Source: an uncultured Clostridia bacterium (GTDB lineage: Bacteria; Bacillota; Clostridia; TANB77; CAG-508). Taken from it: a stretch of DNA of 29,118 bases. Made by a program: the position numbers and the translations under genes. Shown piece after piece: positions 1-7,680 of the stretch (position 1 is its first letter; each line of letters begins with the position of its first letter). The notes below the pieces were generated by a model. It ran no database searches and was not told the DNA's origin. It was given only the letters and a program-made list of their open reading frames with translations. The stretch covers positions 1 to 29,118 of the forward strand of contig CAKOXV010000017.1 in NCBI GenBank assembly GCA_934130355.1, given 5' to 3'.

Positions 1-41
1 TCTATGTAGATATTATACAATGAAATTGAGAATAAAAAAAT

Positions 42-68
42 GTATAATGGACTACATGTTCATTATAC
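42..68. repeat. Short inverted repeat, possible operator
   Basis: GTATAATG (42-49) and CATTATAC (61-68) are perfect 8-bp inverted arms with an 11-nt spacer. The left arm overlaps a TATAAT-like hexamer, so a promoter-operator arrangement is conceivable, but no well-spaced -35 box is visible and no gene starts close by. Otherwise 1-223 holds only this repeat, the stem-loop at 97-159 and the ribosome binding site of the next gene. Confidence 0.25.
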
Positions 69-96
69 GAGTAATTTATAGGAAAAAATGAAAAAT

Positions 97-164
97 AAAA
101 CAAGTTTTATTACCAATTTTTTAATAATCTGCCATTGTAACTTATAATTAACTTGTTTTTTTTT
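97..164 (+). terminator. Possible terminator of a gene left of the window
   Basis: AAAACAAGTT (97-106) pairs perfectly with AACTTGTTTT (150-159), and the T-run continues to 164. The 43-nt loop is long for an intrinsic terminator, so this is a tentative call. It lies between the left edge and the first gene, where a terminator would be expected. Confidence 0.35.
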
Positions 165-223
165 AGTTGGCTATGTGAGATGTTAAAAATAAAAGAAATT
201 ATTAATAATAAGGAGGATGTGTT

Positions 224-778
224 ATGTCGGAAAAAGATAAAATGTTAGCAGGAGAATTGTATGATGCTAATTATAATGAAGATTTAGAGAAAGAAAGAGA
301 GCAAGCAAAAGATTTATGCTACGAATTTAATAAAATAAAACCTTCTGATAGGAAAAAACAAAAAGAAATATTAAAAAGAATATTAGGAAGAACTAAAGAA
401 ACTTTTTGAATTGAACAACCTTTTATATGTGATTATGGATACAATATAGAGATTGGAGAAAATTTTTATTCTAACCATAATTTAATTATATTAGATGCTA
501 ATAAAGTAGTATTTGGAGACAATGTGTTTATTGCACCAAATTGTAGTTTTTATACAGCAGGACATCCACTAGAGGTAGAATTAAGAAATAAAGGATTGGA
601 ATATGCTAAACCTATTAAAGTGGGAGACAATGTATGGATTGGTGGAAATGTTATTGTATTACCAGGTGTTACAATAGGAGATAATACTGTTATAGGTGCA
701 GGAAGTGTAGTGACAAAAGATGTCCCATCAAATGTTTTAGCAGTTGGAAATCCTTGCAGAGTTATAAGAACAATATAA
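224..778 (+). pseudogene. maa: Maltose/galactoside O-acetyltransferase, interrupted by in-frame TGA
   Basis: The family transfers acetyl from acetyl-CoA to sugar hydroxyls in the cytosol. Codons 1-61 (224-406) encode the N-terminal helical Mac domain (MSEKDKMLAGELYDA). A TGA at 407-409 follows, and translation continues in the same frame to 778 with the left-handed beta-helix: IEQPF, CDYGYNIEIGENF, the catalytic-His region YTAGHPL, GDNVWIGGNVIVLPGVTIGDN and the terminal NPCRVIR. Read through, the protein would be about 184 aa, the normal family length, with no other lesion. The start has a good site (AGGAGG at 211-216). From memory, relatives often have Tyr or a variable residue at the TGA position, which is not catalytic. 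A fragment starting at GTG 524 would lack part of the fold. Either a recent nonsense mutation or a sequencing error is likely. Confidence 0.8.
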
Positions 779-808
779 TAATAATAGTAATTTGTTGAGG
801 GGATATAA

Positions 809-1297
809 ATGAAATATAACATTAGAGAAGTTGAAGAAAGAGATAATAAAGAAGTAGAAAATGTAATAAGAACTTGTTTAATTGAATTTGGGGCAAATCA
901 TGAAGGTACAGCCTGGGCAGATCCAAATCTAGGCAGATTTTCAGAAATTTACAATACAGATGGCAACAAATATTGGGTTGCTGTTGATGAAAATGGAAAA
1001 ATAGTTGGTGGAGTTGGAATAGGTAAATTAAATGGAATTGAAGATGTATGCGAATTACAAAAAATGTATTGTTTACCTGAAACAAGAGGAACAGGCATCT
1101 CTCATAAATTAATGGATATGGCGTTAGAGTATGCAAAGAAATATTATAGCAGATGTTATTTAGAAACATTGGAAAATATGGTAGCAGCTCAGAAATTTTA
1201 TGAAAAGTATGGGTTTAAAAGAATTTATGAGCCATTGGTAAAAACAGAACATTTTGCTTGTGATATTAGGTATATAAAAGAATTAAATAAAAAATAG
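809..1297 (+). CDS. GNAT-family N-acetyltransferase
   Basis: A 162-aa protein with the single-domain GNAT layout: N-terminal strand-helix segment (KYNIREVEERDNKEV), central strands (YWVAVDENGKIVGGVGIGKL, about 55-74), then motif A with the acetyl-CoA pyrophosphate loop R-G-T-G-I (93-97) after QKMYCLPE. The C-terminal part YLETLENMVAAQKFYEKYGFKR is the usual motif B. Family members acetylate amines of small molecules or proteins; the acceptor here cannot be read from the sequence. The start has GAGGGG at 797-802. It lies 30 bp behind the broken acetyltransferase and may share its transcript. The family call is secure; the substrate is unknown. Confidence 0.85.
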   Translation: MKYNIREVEERDNKEVENVIRTCLIEFGANHEGTAWADPNLGRFSEIYNTDGNKYWVAVDENGKIVGGVGIGKLNGIEDVCELQKMYCLPETRGTGISHKLMDMALEYAKKYYSRCYLETLENMVAAQKFYEKYGFKRIYEPLVKTEHFACDIRYIKELNKK

Positions 1298-1368
1298 AGG
1301 GACAGTTAGTTAGTAAAATATCTATGAAAGGATAAATTCAATAGTTTAAAACGAAAGGTGAAGATATA

Positions 1369-2049
1369 ATGAAGAAGAAAATAATTATATTAGTTGTAAT
1401 TGTAATTGCTTTAATTTTACTAGTTCCAATACCAATGCATTTGAAAGATGGAGGAACAATAGAATACAAGGCATTACTTTATAAAATATCAAAAGTACAT
1501 AGACTAAGCCATAAGACAGAAATAGGGTATGAAGATGGAATAGTGATAGAAATATTAGGCAAAAAAATTTATGATAATGTTATTGAAGAAGAACCTGTTA
1601 TAGATGAGAATCATGAGGAAAAAGAAATAACATGGGATGAGATTACAGAAGATGGAGTTAATGAGAAAATGTTATTTGAAAATGTAGATATAGAATTATT
1701 AACTCAGATTGCAACAAAACTTCAATCAGCAGTTGATGAGGAAACTGAAGATGAAAGAAAAAATCCAGGAATAGTAGTTACTGAGGGGTGGACAAGGATT
1801 TTCGATAAAGAACAATACAAAAAGGTATTGAATATGGGAAAAAGTGCTATGAAACCATTATATTTAATTTTATATAAAAGTCCTAATGCAGGAGAATATG
1901 AATATCTCTGTGCAAAGATTTTATATGATTTATCTGGATTTGATTTTTATTGGACAAATTCGAGAGAATTTTTAGAAAAATTTAATGCTCAAATTATAGA
2001 GGAAAAAATAATAAGGAGGAATTATAATGAACAAAATAATTACAATTAG
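1369..2049 (+). CDS. Membrane-anchored protein of unknown function
   Basis: A 226-aa protein that I recognise only as a type seen in Clostridia genomes, without a known role. Residues 1-22 are three lysines followed by a long hydrophobic stretch (IIILVVIVIALILLVPIP), a signal anchor or uncleaved signal peptide with no lipobox Cys. The rest is soluble and acidic, with a cluster EEEPVIDENHEEKE around 84-97, so it probably faces the outside. The region KALLYKISKVHRLSH just after the anchor looks like the most conserved part. Its last 23 bases overlap the next gene, and that gene's ribosome binding site (AAGGAGG) lies inside this reading frame, so the two are probably translationally coupled. Confidence 0.7.
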   Translation: MKKKIIILVVIVIALILLVPIPMHLKDGGTIEYKALLYKISKVHRLSHKTEIGYEDGIVIEILGKKIYDNVIEEEPVIDENHEEKEITWDEITEDGVNEKMLFENVDIELLTQIATKLQSAVDEETEDERKNPGIVVTEGWTRIFDKEQYKKVLNMGKSAMKPLYLILYKSPNAGEYEYLCAKILYDLSGFDFYWTNSREFLEKFNAQIIEEKIIRRNYNEQNNYN

Positions 2050-2653
2050 TAGAGAGTTTGGAAGCGGAGGAAAAGAAATAGGAAAAAGATTAGCAGATGA
2101 ATTAGGTTATTCTTATTATGATTCAGAAATAATAACATTACTTGCAAAAGAAACAGGAATGTCAGAAGAATATATAAAAAATATTTCAGAAAAAGGAATA
2201 TATCCTTATGCTTTTCAATTTGCAAAATCATTTGCAATGTATTCTACTATGCAAAGCAACCAAACAGAAATATTAGTAAAACAAGCAGAAATTTTAAAAC
2301 AAATTGCACAAAAAGGAAATGCAATTATTGTTGGTAGAGGAGCAAATACAATATTAAGAGAATATAACCCAATGAATATTTTTGTATATGCTAACATTGA
2401 ATCTAAAATAAATCGTTGTAGGCAAAAAGCCAAAGAAGACGAAAACTTAACAGATAAAGAATTAGAAAAGAAAATAAAAGTTATAGATAAAAACAGAAAA
2501 GCATTTAATAGTTTAATATCAAATGCAGAATGGGGAATGAAAGAAAATTATAATTTGTGTATAAATACATCTAATATAGAAATAAAAACAATCATACCAT
2601 CACTTGCAAAGTATATAGAGAACTGGTTTGGAGGAAATAAAGGTGAAAATTAA
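2027..2653 (+). CDS. Cytidylate kinase-like P-loop protein
   Basis: A 208-aa protein of the cytidylate-kinase-like family (Cytidylate_kin2 type). The N-terminus MNKIITISREFGSGGKEIGKRLA carries the variant P-loop R-E-F-G-S-G-G-K-E-I-G (9-19), followed by LGYSYYDSEII. The segment GNAIIVGRGANTIL and the basic stretch NRCRQKAKEDEN fit the NMP-kinase fold and lid. Related proteins may phosphorylate (d)CMP, but many in Clostridia are uncharacterised and need not be the housekeeping Cmk. A second, different CMP-kinase-like gene lies at 18644. AAGGAGG ends 7 nt before the ATG. The gene overlaps the upstream unknown and contains the ribosome binding site of the MATE gene downstream. Confidence 0.8.
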   Translation: MNKIITISREFGSGGKEIGKRLADELGYSYYDSEIITLLAKETGMSEEYIKNISEKGIYPYAFQFAKSFAMYSTMQSNQTEILVKQAEILKQIAQKGNAIIVGRGANTILREYNPMNIFVYANIESKINRCRQKAKEDENLTDKELEKKIKVIDKNRKAFNSLISNAEWGMKENYNLCINTSNIEIKTIIPSLAKYIENWFGGNKGEN

Positions 2654-3974
2654 TTTATCAGAACATTTTACATATAAAAAATTAATAAAATTTACACTAC
2701 CAACAATAATAATGATGATATTTACATCAATATATGGAGTTGTAGACGGTCTATTTATATCAAATGTAGTAAAAGGCAATGCATTTGCTTCTATAAACTT
2801 GATAATGCCAGCCATAATGATAATAGGGACAATAGGATTTATGATAGGAACAGGTGGAAGTGCTATTGTTTCAAAGACATTAGGCGAAGGCGATAAAGAA
2901 AAGGCAAGTAGTTATTTTTCAATGTTAATATATTTAGAAATAATATTAGGAGTTATATTTACAGTAATTGCATTATTGGTCATTGAGCCAGTTGCAAAAT
3001 TGTTAGGGGCAACAGATGAGTTACTGCCAGATTGTTTAACTTATGGTAGGATACTTTTAATAGGAATGACGGCATTTATTTTACAAAATAGTTTCCAATC
3101 ATTTATGGTTGCAGCTGAAAAACCAAATTTTGGGCTTGTTATATCAATTATAGCAGGTATAACAAATATGGTATTAGACTTTTTATTTATATATGTATTT
3201 GGATGGGGAGTGGCAGGCGCTGCAACAGCAACAATTACAAGCCAATTTGTTGGAGCAATTATACCAATGGTATATTTTGCTAGAAAAAATAACACAGTGC
3301 TTAAATTAGGAAAAACAAAATTTGAATTATCTCCAATATTAAAAACTTGTGCAAATGGTTCATCAGAAATGGTAACAAACCTTTCAATGTCACTGGTAAA
3401 TATATTATATAATATGCAACTTATGAAATTAGCAGGAGCAAATGGAGTATCTGCTTATGGAATTATAATGTATGTAGGATTTTTATTTGTAGGAACTTAT
3501 GTAGGATATTCTGTAGGATCAGCCCCTATAATTAGTTACCATTATGGAGCTAACAATAAAGAAGAATTAAAAGGATTACTAAGTAAAAGTATAAAATTAC
3601 TTGGAGTTGTTGCGATAATAATGACAGTTTTAGCTGAAATATTTGCAAAAACATTGGCAAGTATATTTGTGAGTTATGATAAAGAATTATTAGAAATAAC
3701 AATTAATGCAATAAGATTATATTCATTATCATATATTATAAGTTGGTTTAATATATTTGCATCATCTTTCTTTACTGCATTAAATGATGGGTTTGTATCA
3801 GCACTTATATCATTTTTAAGAACTTTGGTATTTCAAGTAGCAATGATTTTGATTTTACCAATGATATTAAAAATTAATGGTATTTGGTTGTCTGTATTGT
3901 GTGCAGAAGTTTTAGCATTTGTTGTTAGTATAATATGTTTTGCTAAAAATAGAAAGAAGTATGAATATGCGTAA
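2643..3974 (+). CDS. MATE-family multidrug/cation efflux transporter
   Basis: About 443 aa with roughly 12 hydrophobic segments in two homologous halves, as in MATE antiporters, which export organic cations or drugs in exchange for Na+ or H+. Recognisable segments include FTLPTIIMMIFTSIYGVVDGLFIS near the N-terminus, the glycine-rich IGTGGSAIVSKTLGEGD, and GYSVGSAPIISYHYGA in the second half. I choose GTG 2643 rather than the in-frame TTG at 2628, because GGAGG (2630-2634) is correctly placed for GTG 2643 and lies inside the longer version. The start overlaps the end of the kinase-like gene by 11 bp. A strong terminator at 4192-4226 probably ends this unit. The substrate is unknown. Confidence 0.88.
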   Translation: MKINLSEHFTYKKLIKFTLPTIIMMIFTSIYGVVDGLFISNVVKGNAFASINLIMPAIMIIGTIGFMIGTGGSAIVSKTLGEGDKEKASSYFSMLIYLEIILGVIFTVIALLVIEPVAKLLGATDELLPDCLTYGRILLIGMTAFILQNSFQSFMVAAEKPNFGLVISIIAGITNMVLDFLFIYVFGWGVAGAATATITSQFVGAIIPMVYFARKNNTVLKLGKTKFELSPILKTCANGSSEMVTNLSMSLVNILYNMQLMKLAGANGVSAYGIIMYVGFLFVGTYVGYSVGSAPIISYHYGANNKEELKGLLSKSIKLLGVVAIIMTVLAEIFAKTLASIFVSYDKELLEITINAIRLYSLSYIISWFNIFASSFFTALNDGFVSALISFLRTLVFQVAMILILPMILKINGIWLSVLCAEVLAFVVSIICFAKNRKKYEYA

Positions 3975-4072
3975 AAATGTATAACAACATAGTTAGTCCT
4001 CTACACATATATTGAAGAATTTTGTACATCTAAACTTGACTATAGAAAATCTTGAAGAATGTTCACGTCCCC

Positions 4073-4149
4073 AATTAATATATTACTATTCCATGGCAAA
4101 AACATAGCTGGGGTCATCCCCATAGTGGGTCCATAGTAATATATTAATT
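4073..4149. repeat. 77-bp element with perfect 17-bp inverted arms
   Basis: The arms 4073-4089 (AATTAATATATTACTAT) and 4133-4149 are perfect reverse complements. Between them is a GC-richer core with GGGG-TCAT-CCCC (4110-4121) and a partial TCCAT/GGGTCC symmetry, so the whole can fold into a long hairpin with an inner one. GTCCCCAATT, which just precedes and enters the left arm, also occurs in the palindrome at 14118-14166. No U-tract follows, so it is not an ordinary terminator. It could be a MITE or REP-like element, or a structured RNA. Confidence 0.55.
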
Positions 4150-4191
4150 TTGAACTTAAATTGTCATTAATAAGTAATAAAAAACATTTAA

Positions 4192-4226
4192 AAAAGCAGA
4201 TAATTAGTTGATAATTATCTGCTTTT
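4192..4226 (+). terminator. Intrinsic terminator after the MATE gene
   Basis: A perfect 15-bp stem AAAAGCAGATAATTA (4192-4206) / TAATTATCTGCTTTT (4212-4226) with a 5-nt loop. Runs of A before and T after make it able to act in either direction. Confidence 0.75.
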
Positions 4227-4268
4227 GTGATATAAAGAAGATACTTTGAAAATGAGAGGAAAAAAGTC

Positions 4269-4607
4269 ATGTTAAGTATAAGAGATTATCTAAATAAAAC
4301 GATAGAAGTGAAAATTGATAGACCATTAGGAAGCAAGCATCCGAAACATGGATACATATATCCTGTGAATTATGGATATGTTCCTAATACAATAAGTGGA
4401 GATGGAGAAGAATTAGATTGTTATGTTTTAGGAGTATTTGAACCAGTTGATGAATTCAAAGGAAAATGCATTGCTATAATTCATAGAATTAATGACAATG
4501 ATGACAAACTTATAGTTGTACCGGAAAATAGAAGATTCAGCGAACAAGAAATAGAAGTCTTAATTGAATTCCAAGAAAGATTTTTTAAGCATAAGATTAT
4601 TAATTGA
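4269..4607 (+). CDS. Short inorganic-pyrophosphatase-family protein
   Basis: A 112-aa protein resembling a shortened family I soluble pyrophosphatase, which hydrolyses PPi to phosphate. It keeps the landmarks IEVKIDRPLGSKHP, GYIYPVNYGYVPNT and S-G-D-G-E-E-L-D-C-Y-V-L-G. The last corresponds to the metal-binding signature D-x-D-P-x-D but reads D-G-E-E-L-D, so the middle Asp is replaced by Glu. The C-terminal ENRRFSEQEIEVLIEFQERFF also fits the family. Classical family I enzymes are about 165-220 aa, so the protein is small, though short relatives are common in Clostridia. GAGAGGA lies 8 nt upstream of the ATG. It stands alone between a terminator and the dlt-like promoter. Its stop is the only TGA ending an intact gene here. 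Confidence 0.7.
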   Translation: MLSIRDYLNKTIEVKIDRPLGSKHPKHGYIYPVNYGYVPNTISGDGEELDCYVLGVFEPVDEFKGKCIAIIHRINDNDDKLIVVPENRRFSEQEIEVLIEFQERFFKHKIIN

Positions 4608-4682
4608 AAGTGAGTTGAGTTAGGAATACTCAAATTAAGTTATATGAAGATTTAAGACATGAAATATAAATGAGAAAAACTA

Positions 4683-4711
4683 TGGACAAATTTATAAAGA
4701 TGTATTAGAAT
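4683..4711 (+). promoter_or_regulatory. Probable vegetative promoter of the dlt-like operon
   Basis: TGGACA (4683-4688), a 17-nt spacer and TAGAAT (4706-4711) form a good sigma-A match placed 25 bp before the first start codon. A second -10-like TATAAT lies at 4713-4718. The rest of 4608-4736 shows only a weak 6-bp inverted repeat (4615-4633). Confidence 0.5.
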
Positions 4712-4736
4712 TTATAATGAATTAAAGGAGATAAAA

Positions 4737-6248
4737 TTGAATATGAAAAATATATTAGAATACCTAGAAAAAACTACAAAAGAAAATGCTCAAAAAATAG
4801 CAGTAATTGAAGAAGATAAAAAATGCACATATTCAGAATTATTGAAAAAAAGTAAGGCAACAGGAAGTGAAATATTAAAACATATTGAGCCACGAGAACC
4901 TGTTGCAATAATCATGGAAAAAAGTATAAGTGCATTATATACATTTTTTGGAACAATATATGCTGGAGGATTTTATTGTTTGCTTAATCCAGAATTACCA
5001 GTTGTAAGGTTAGAAAAAATATTAGAAAAATTAAACACAAAAATAATAATAACAGATTCAGATAATTTAGAACTTGCAAGTCAAATATCTAATGGACAAG
5101 AAATATTGAGAATTGAAGAAATTCAAGACACCGAAATAGATGAAAAAAGATTACAAAAAATTAGAGAACAAGCATTAGATGTAGATCCTTTATATGCAAA
5201 TTTTACTTCTGGTTCAACAGGAACTCCGAAAGGAGTAATAGTAGGGAATAGAAGTGTAATAGATTTTATAAACATATTTACAGAAAAATTTAATATATCT
5301 AATAATGACATAATTGGAAATCAAGCACCATTTGATTTTGATGTATCTGTAAAAGACATATACTCAAGTATAAAAACAGGTGCAACATTAGTAATTATTC
5401 CTAAAAGGATGTTTTCAAGACCTGCTCAATTGTTAGATTATTTATGTGAAAATAATGTAACAACATTAGTATGGGCAGTATCTGCATTATGTTTAATAAC
5501 AACATTTCACGGATTTGATTATAAAGTGCCAAACAAGATAAATAAAGTATTATTTAGTGGAGAAGTAATGCCTATAAAACATTTAAAAGAATGGATAAGC
5601 TATTTACCAGAAGCTATGTATGTTAATCTATATGGACCAACAGAAATAACATGTAATTGTACATATCATATAGTTGACAAGACATTACCTTATGAAAAAC
5701 AAATACCTGCGGGACAAACTTTTGACAATGAACAAGTATTTTTGTTAAATGATGAAAACAAATTAATAACTCAAGCAAGAGAGGCAGGCGAAATATGTGT
5801 AAAAGGTACTACATTAGCATTAGGATATTATAATGACAAAGAACAAACTAATGCAAAATTTATACAAAATCCATTAAATGACCATTATATAGATATGATT
5901 TATAAAACAGGTGACTTGGGGTATTTTGATGAAAATAAAAACTTATATTTTTGCGGTAGAAAGGATTTTCAAATAAAACACCAAGGACATAGAATCGAAC
6001 TTGAAGAAATAGAAAGAGCAATGGAAAAAATAAATGGAATTGAAAGGGCTTGTTGCATATATAGAGAAGAAAAAAGCAAAATATATGGATTTTATATAGG
6101 AAACGTAGAAAAATCGGTATTACATGAACAATTAAAAGAAGAATTACCAGTATATATGATTCCTAATGTTTTAAAACAAATTGAGGAATTTCCAATGAAT
6201 AAAAACGGAAAAATAGACAGAAAAGAATTAAGAAAATATTTTAATTAG
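4737..6248 (+). CDS. dltA: DltA-like amino acid adenylating enzyme (carrier-protein ligase)
   Basis: A 503-aa stand-alone adenylation domain of the ANL superfamily. In DltA systems it activates D-alanine with ATP and loads it on the carrier protein DltC in the cytosol. Visible core motifs are FTSGSTGTPKGV (156-167), FDFDVSVKD with the Asp that holds the amino group, SGEVMP, YGPTE (299-303), TGDLGYF, FCGRKDFQIKHQGHRIEL and the catalytic Lys in NGKIDRKEL (K492). The pocket segment after Trp246 reads A-V-S-A-L-C-L-I-T-T. My by-eye comparison with Bacillus DltA (T-S-T-P-S-F-V-Q-M-C) replaces the Pro by Ala250 and the D-Ala-pocket Cys by Thr256. Specificity may therefore differ. The start is TTG 4737, 6 nt after AAGGAG; ATG 4743 is the alternative. 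It is the first gene of the operon. Confidence 0.85.
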   Translation: MNMKNILEYLEKTTKENAQKIAVIEEDKKCTYSELLKKSKATGSEILKHIEPREPVAIIMEKSISALYTFFGTIYAGGFYCLLNPELPVVRLEKILEKLNTKIIITDSDNLELASQISNGQEILRIEEIQDTEIDEKRLQKIREQALDVDPLYANFTSGSTGTPKGVIVGNRSVIDFINIFTEKFNISNNDIIGNQAPFDFDVSVKDIYSSIKTGATLVIIPKRMFSRPAQLLDYLCENNVTTLVWAVSALCLITTFHGFDYKVPNKINKVLFSGEVMPIKHLKEWISYLPEAMYVNLYGPTEITCNCTYHIVDKTLPYEKQIPAGQTFDNEQVFLLNDENKLITQAREAGEICVKGTTLALGYYNDKEQTNAKFIQNPLNDHYIDMIYKTGDLGYFDENKNLYFCGRKDFQIKHQGHRIELEEIERAMEKINGIERACCIYREEKSKIYGFYIGNVEKSVLHEQLKEELPVYMIPNVLKQIEEFPMNKNGKIDRKELRKYFN

Positions 6249-6263
6249 AAAGGAGGAAGAAAA

Positions 6264-7427
6264 GTGGAATGTAACATAATAAAACAAGTACTAAAAGAAT
6301 ATAAAACACCAGCTTATATATTTGATATAAACATTTTAAAAGAAAGAGTAAATTACTTAAGAAAAAAACTTCCTGAAAATATATCACTATGTTATGCAAT
6401 AAAAGCAAACACATTTATTGTAAAAGATATTGAGAGTAGTATTGATAGATTAGAAGTATGTTCACCAGGGGAATTTGAAATATGCCGAAAACAAAAAGTT
6501 GAAGGAAATAAAATATTAATAACAGGTGTATATAAGACACCAGAGATAATAGAAGATATAATAAAAAACAGCCCTGATGTAAATCATTTCTCTATTGAAT
6601 CAATGGAACAATTTAGGCTAATAAATGAAACTAAGAAAAATAATAAAATAAAATTAATGCTAAGATTAACAAGTGGAAATCAGTTTGGAATTAATGAGGA
6701 AGAAATAGAAGACATAATTCAAAAAAGAAATGAATATGAAAATATTGAGATAACAGGAATACAATATTTTTCAGGTACACAAAAAAATTCAATGAAAATC
6801 TTGCAAAAAGAATTAGAATATGTAACTAATTTTGTACAAAAATTAAAAGATGATTATGGATTTGAAGCACAAGAAATCGAATTTGGACCAGGTTTTCCTG
6901 TACATTATTTTCAAAATTCAGAATTTGATGAAGATGAATTTTTAAAGGAATTTTCTGAATTAATTACTAAATTGAATTTTAAAGGAAAAATAGTATTAGA
7001 ATTAGGCAGAAGCATTGCTGCAAGCTGTGGATATTACATTACAAAGGTTGTTGACAAAAAAACTAATAAAGGACAGAATTATGCAATACTTGATGGAGGA
7101 ATCAACCATATAACATATTATGGACAAACAATGGCAATGAAACTTCCTAAATGTAAAGTATATCCTGAGAGAGAAAATAAAGAAAATGAAAAATGGAATT
7201 TGTGTGGCTCACTATGTACAATAAATGATATATTAGTAAAACAGTTTCCGGTAGGAAATTTACAAATTGGAGATGTATTTATTTTTGAAAATACAGGAGC
7301 ATATTGTATGACTGAGGGAATTTCATTATTTTTGAGTAGAGAATTACCACAAGTAATAAAAATAAAAGAGGATAAGAGTCTCGAATTAATAAGAGACAAT
7401 TTACCAACATATTTGTTAAATAGTTAA
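6264..7427 (+). CDS. Fold-type III PLP decarboxylase-like enzyme (DapDC/ODC family) inside the dlt-like operon
   Basis: A 387-aa protein with the alanine-racemase-type TIM barrel plus beta domain of ornithine/diaminopimelate decarboxylases. Visible residues are the PLP Lys47 in Y-A-I-K-A-N, GIQYFSGTQ (the HxGSQ region with Tyr for His), FGPGFPV (glycine loop for PLP phosphate), ELGRS, the active-site Cys318 in GSLCTIND, and Tyr347 in ENTGAYCMTEG. The family decarboxylates amino acids at the alpha carbon. BtrK and the exosortase-associated PLP decarboxylases act with carrier proteins, and here the gene sits 15 bp after a ligase and 18 bp before a carrier-protein gene. The reaction is not settled: carrier-bound decarboxylation, supply of a free amino acid, or racemisation are all possible. 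Start GTG 6264, 7 nt after AGGAGG. Confidence 0.85.
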   Translation: MECNIIKQVLKEYKTPAYIFDINILKERVNYLRKKLPENISLCYAIKANTFIVKDIESSIDRLEVCSPGEFEICRKQKVEGNKILITGVYKTPEIIEDIIKNSPDVNHFSIESMEQFRLINETKKNNKIKLMLRLTSGNQFGINEEEIEDIIQKRNEYENIEITGIQYFSGTQKNSMKILQKELEYVTNFVQKLKDDYGFEAQEIEFGPGFPVHYFQNSEFDEDEFLKEFSELITKLNFKGKIVLELGRSIAASCGYYITKVVDKKTNKGQNYAILDGGINHITYYGQTMAMKLPKCKVYPERENKENEKWNLCGSLCTINDILVKQFPVGNLQIGDVFIFENTGAYCMTEGISLFLSRELPQVIKIKEDKSLELIRDNLPTYLLNS

Positions 7428-7445
7428 TAAAGGAGATATAAAAAA

Positions 7446-7676
7446 ATGGAGAAATTAATAGAAATTTTAGAAGAAATTGAAGCAGGAGTAGATTATAAAA
7501 ATTGTAAAACATTAGTTGATGATGGATATTTAGATTCACTTTCAATAATATCATTAGTAGCCGAAATAGAAGATGAATTTGATGTTAGAATACCAACAGT
7601 AGAAATAATACCAGATAATTTTAATTCAGCAGAAGCACTATGGAACTTAATAGTTCGTTTACAGGAAGAAGGATAA
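7446..7676 (+). CDS. dltC: DltC-like aminoacyl carrier protein
   Basis: A 76-aa acidic, helical carrier protein. The phosphopantetheine attachment site is Ser31 in D-G-Y-L-D-S-L-S, with the usual VAEIEDEFDVRIP helix following. It would carry the activated amino acid as a thioester from the DltA-like ligase to the MBOAT protein at the membrane. Length and motif match DltC (about 78 aa). AAAGGAG lies upstream of the ATG, and the MBOAT gene starts only 4 nt after its stop, so the two are tightly coupled. The order ligase, PLP enzyme, carrier, MBOAT differs from the standard dltABCD, in which MBOAT precedes the carrier. A phosphopantetheinyl transferase is not in the window. Confidence 0.85.
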   Translation: MEKLIEILEEIEAGVDYKNCKTLVDDGYLDSLSIISLVAEIEDEFDVRIPTVEIIPDNFNSAEALWNLIVRLQEEG

Positions 7677-7680
7677 AAAA

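Noticed and set aside
407..409. TGA read as Trp (alternative code) or selenocysteine
   Set aside because: The pyrophosphatase gene ends correctly at TGA 4607, long genes such as polA and secA have no internal TGA and use TGG for Trp, and the position in the acetyltransferase is not catalytic, so a Sec role is improbable.
4615..4633. TTGAGT/ACTCAA stem as terminator of the pyrophosphatase-like gene
   Set aside because: Only 6 bp and no T-run follows.
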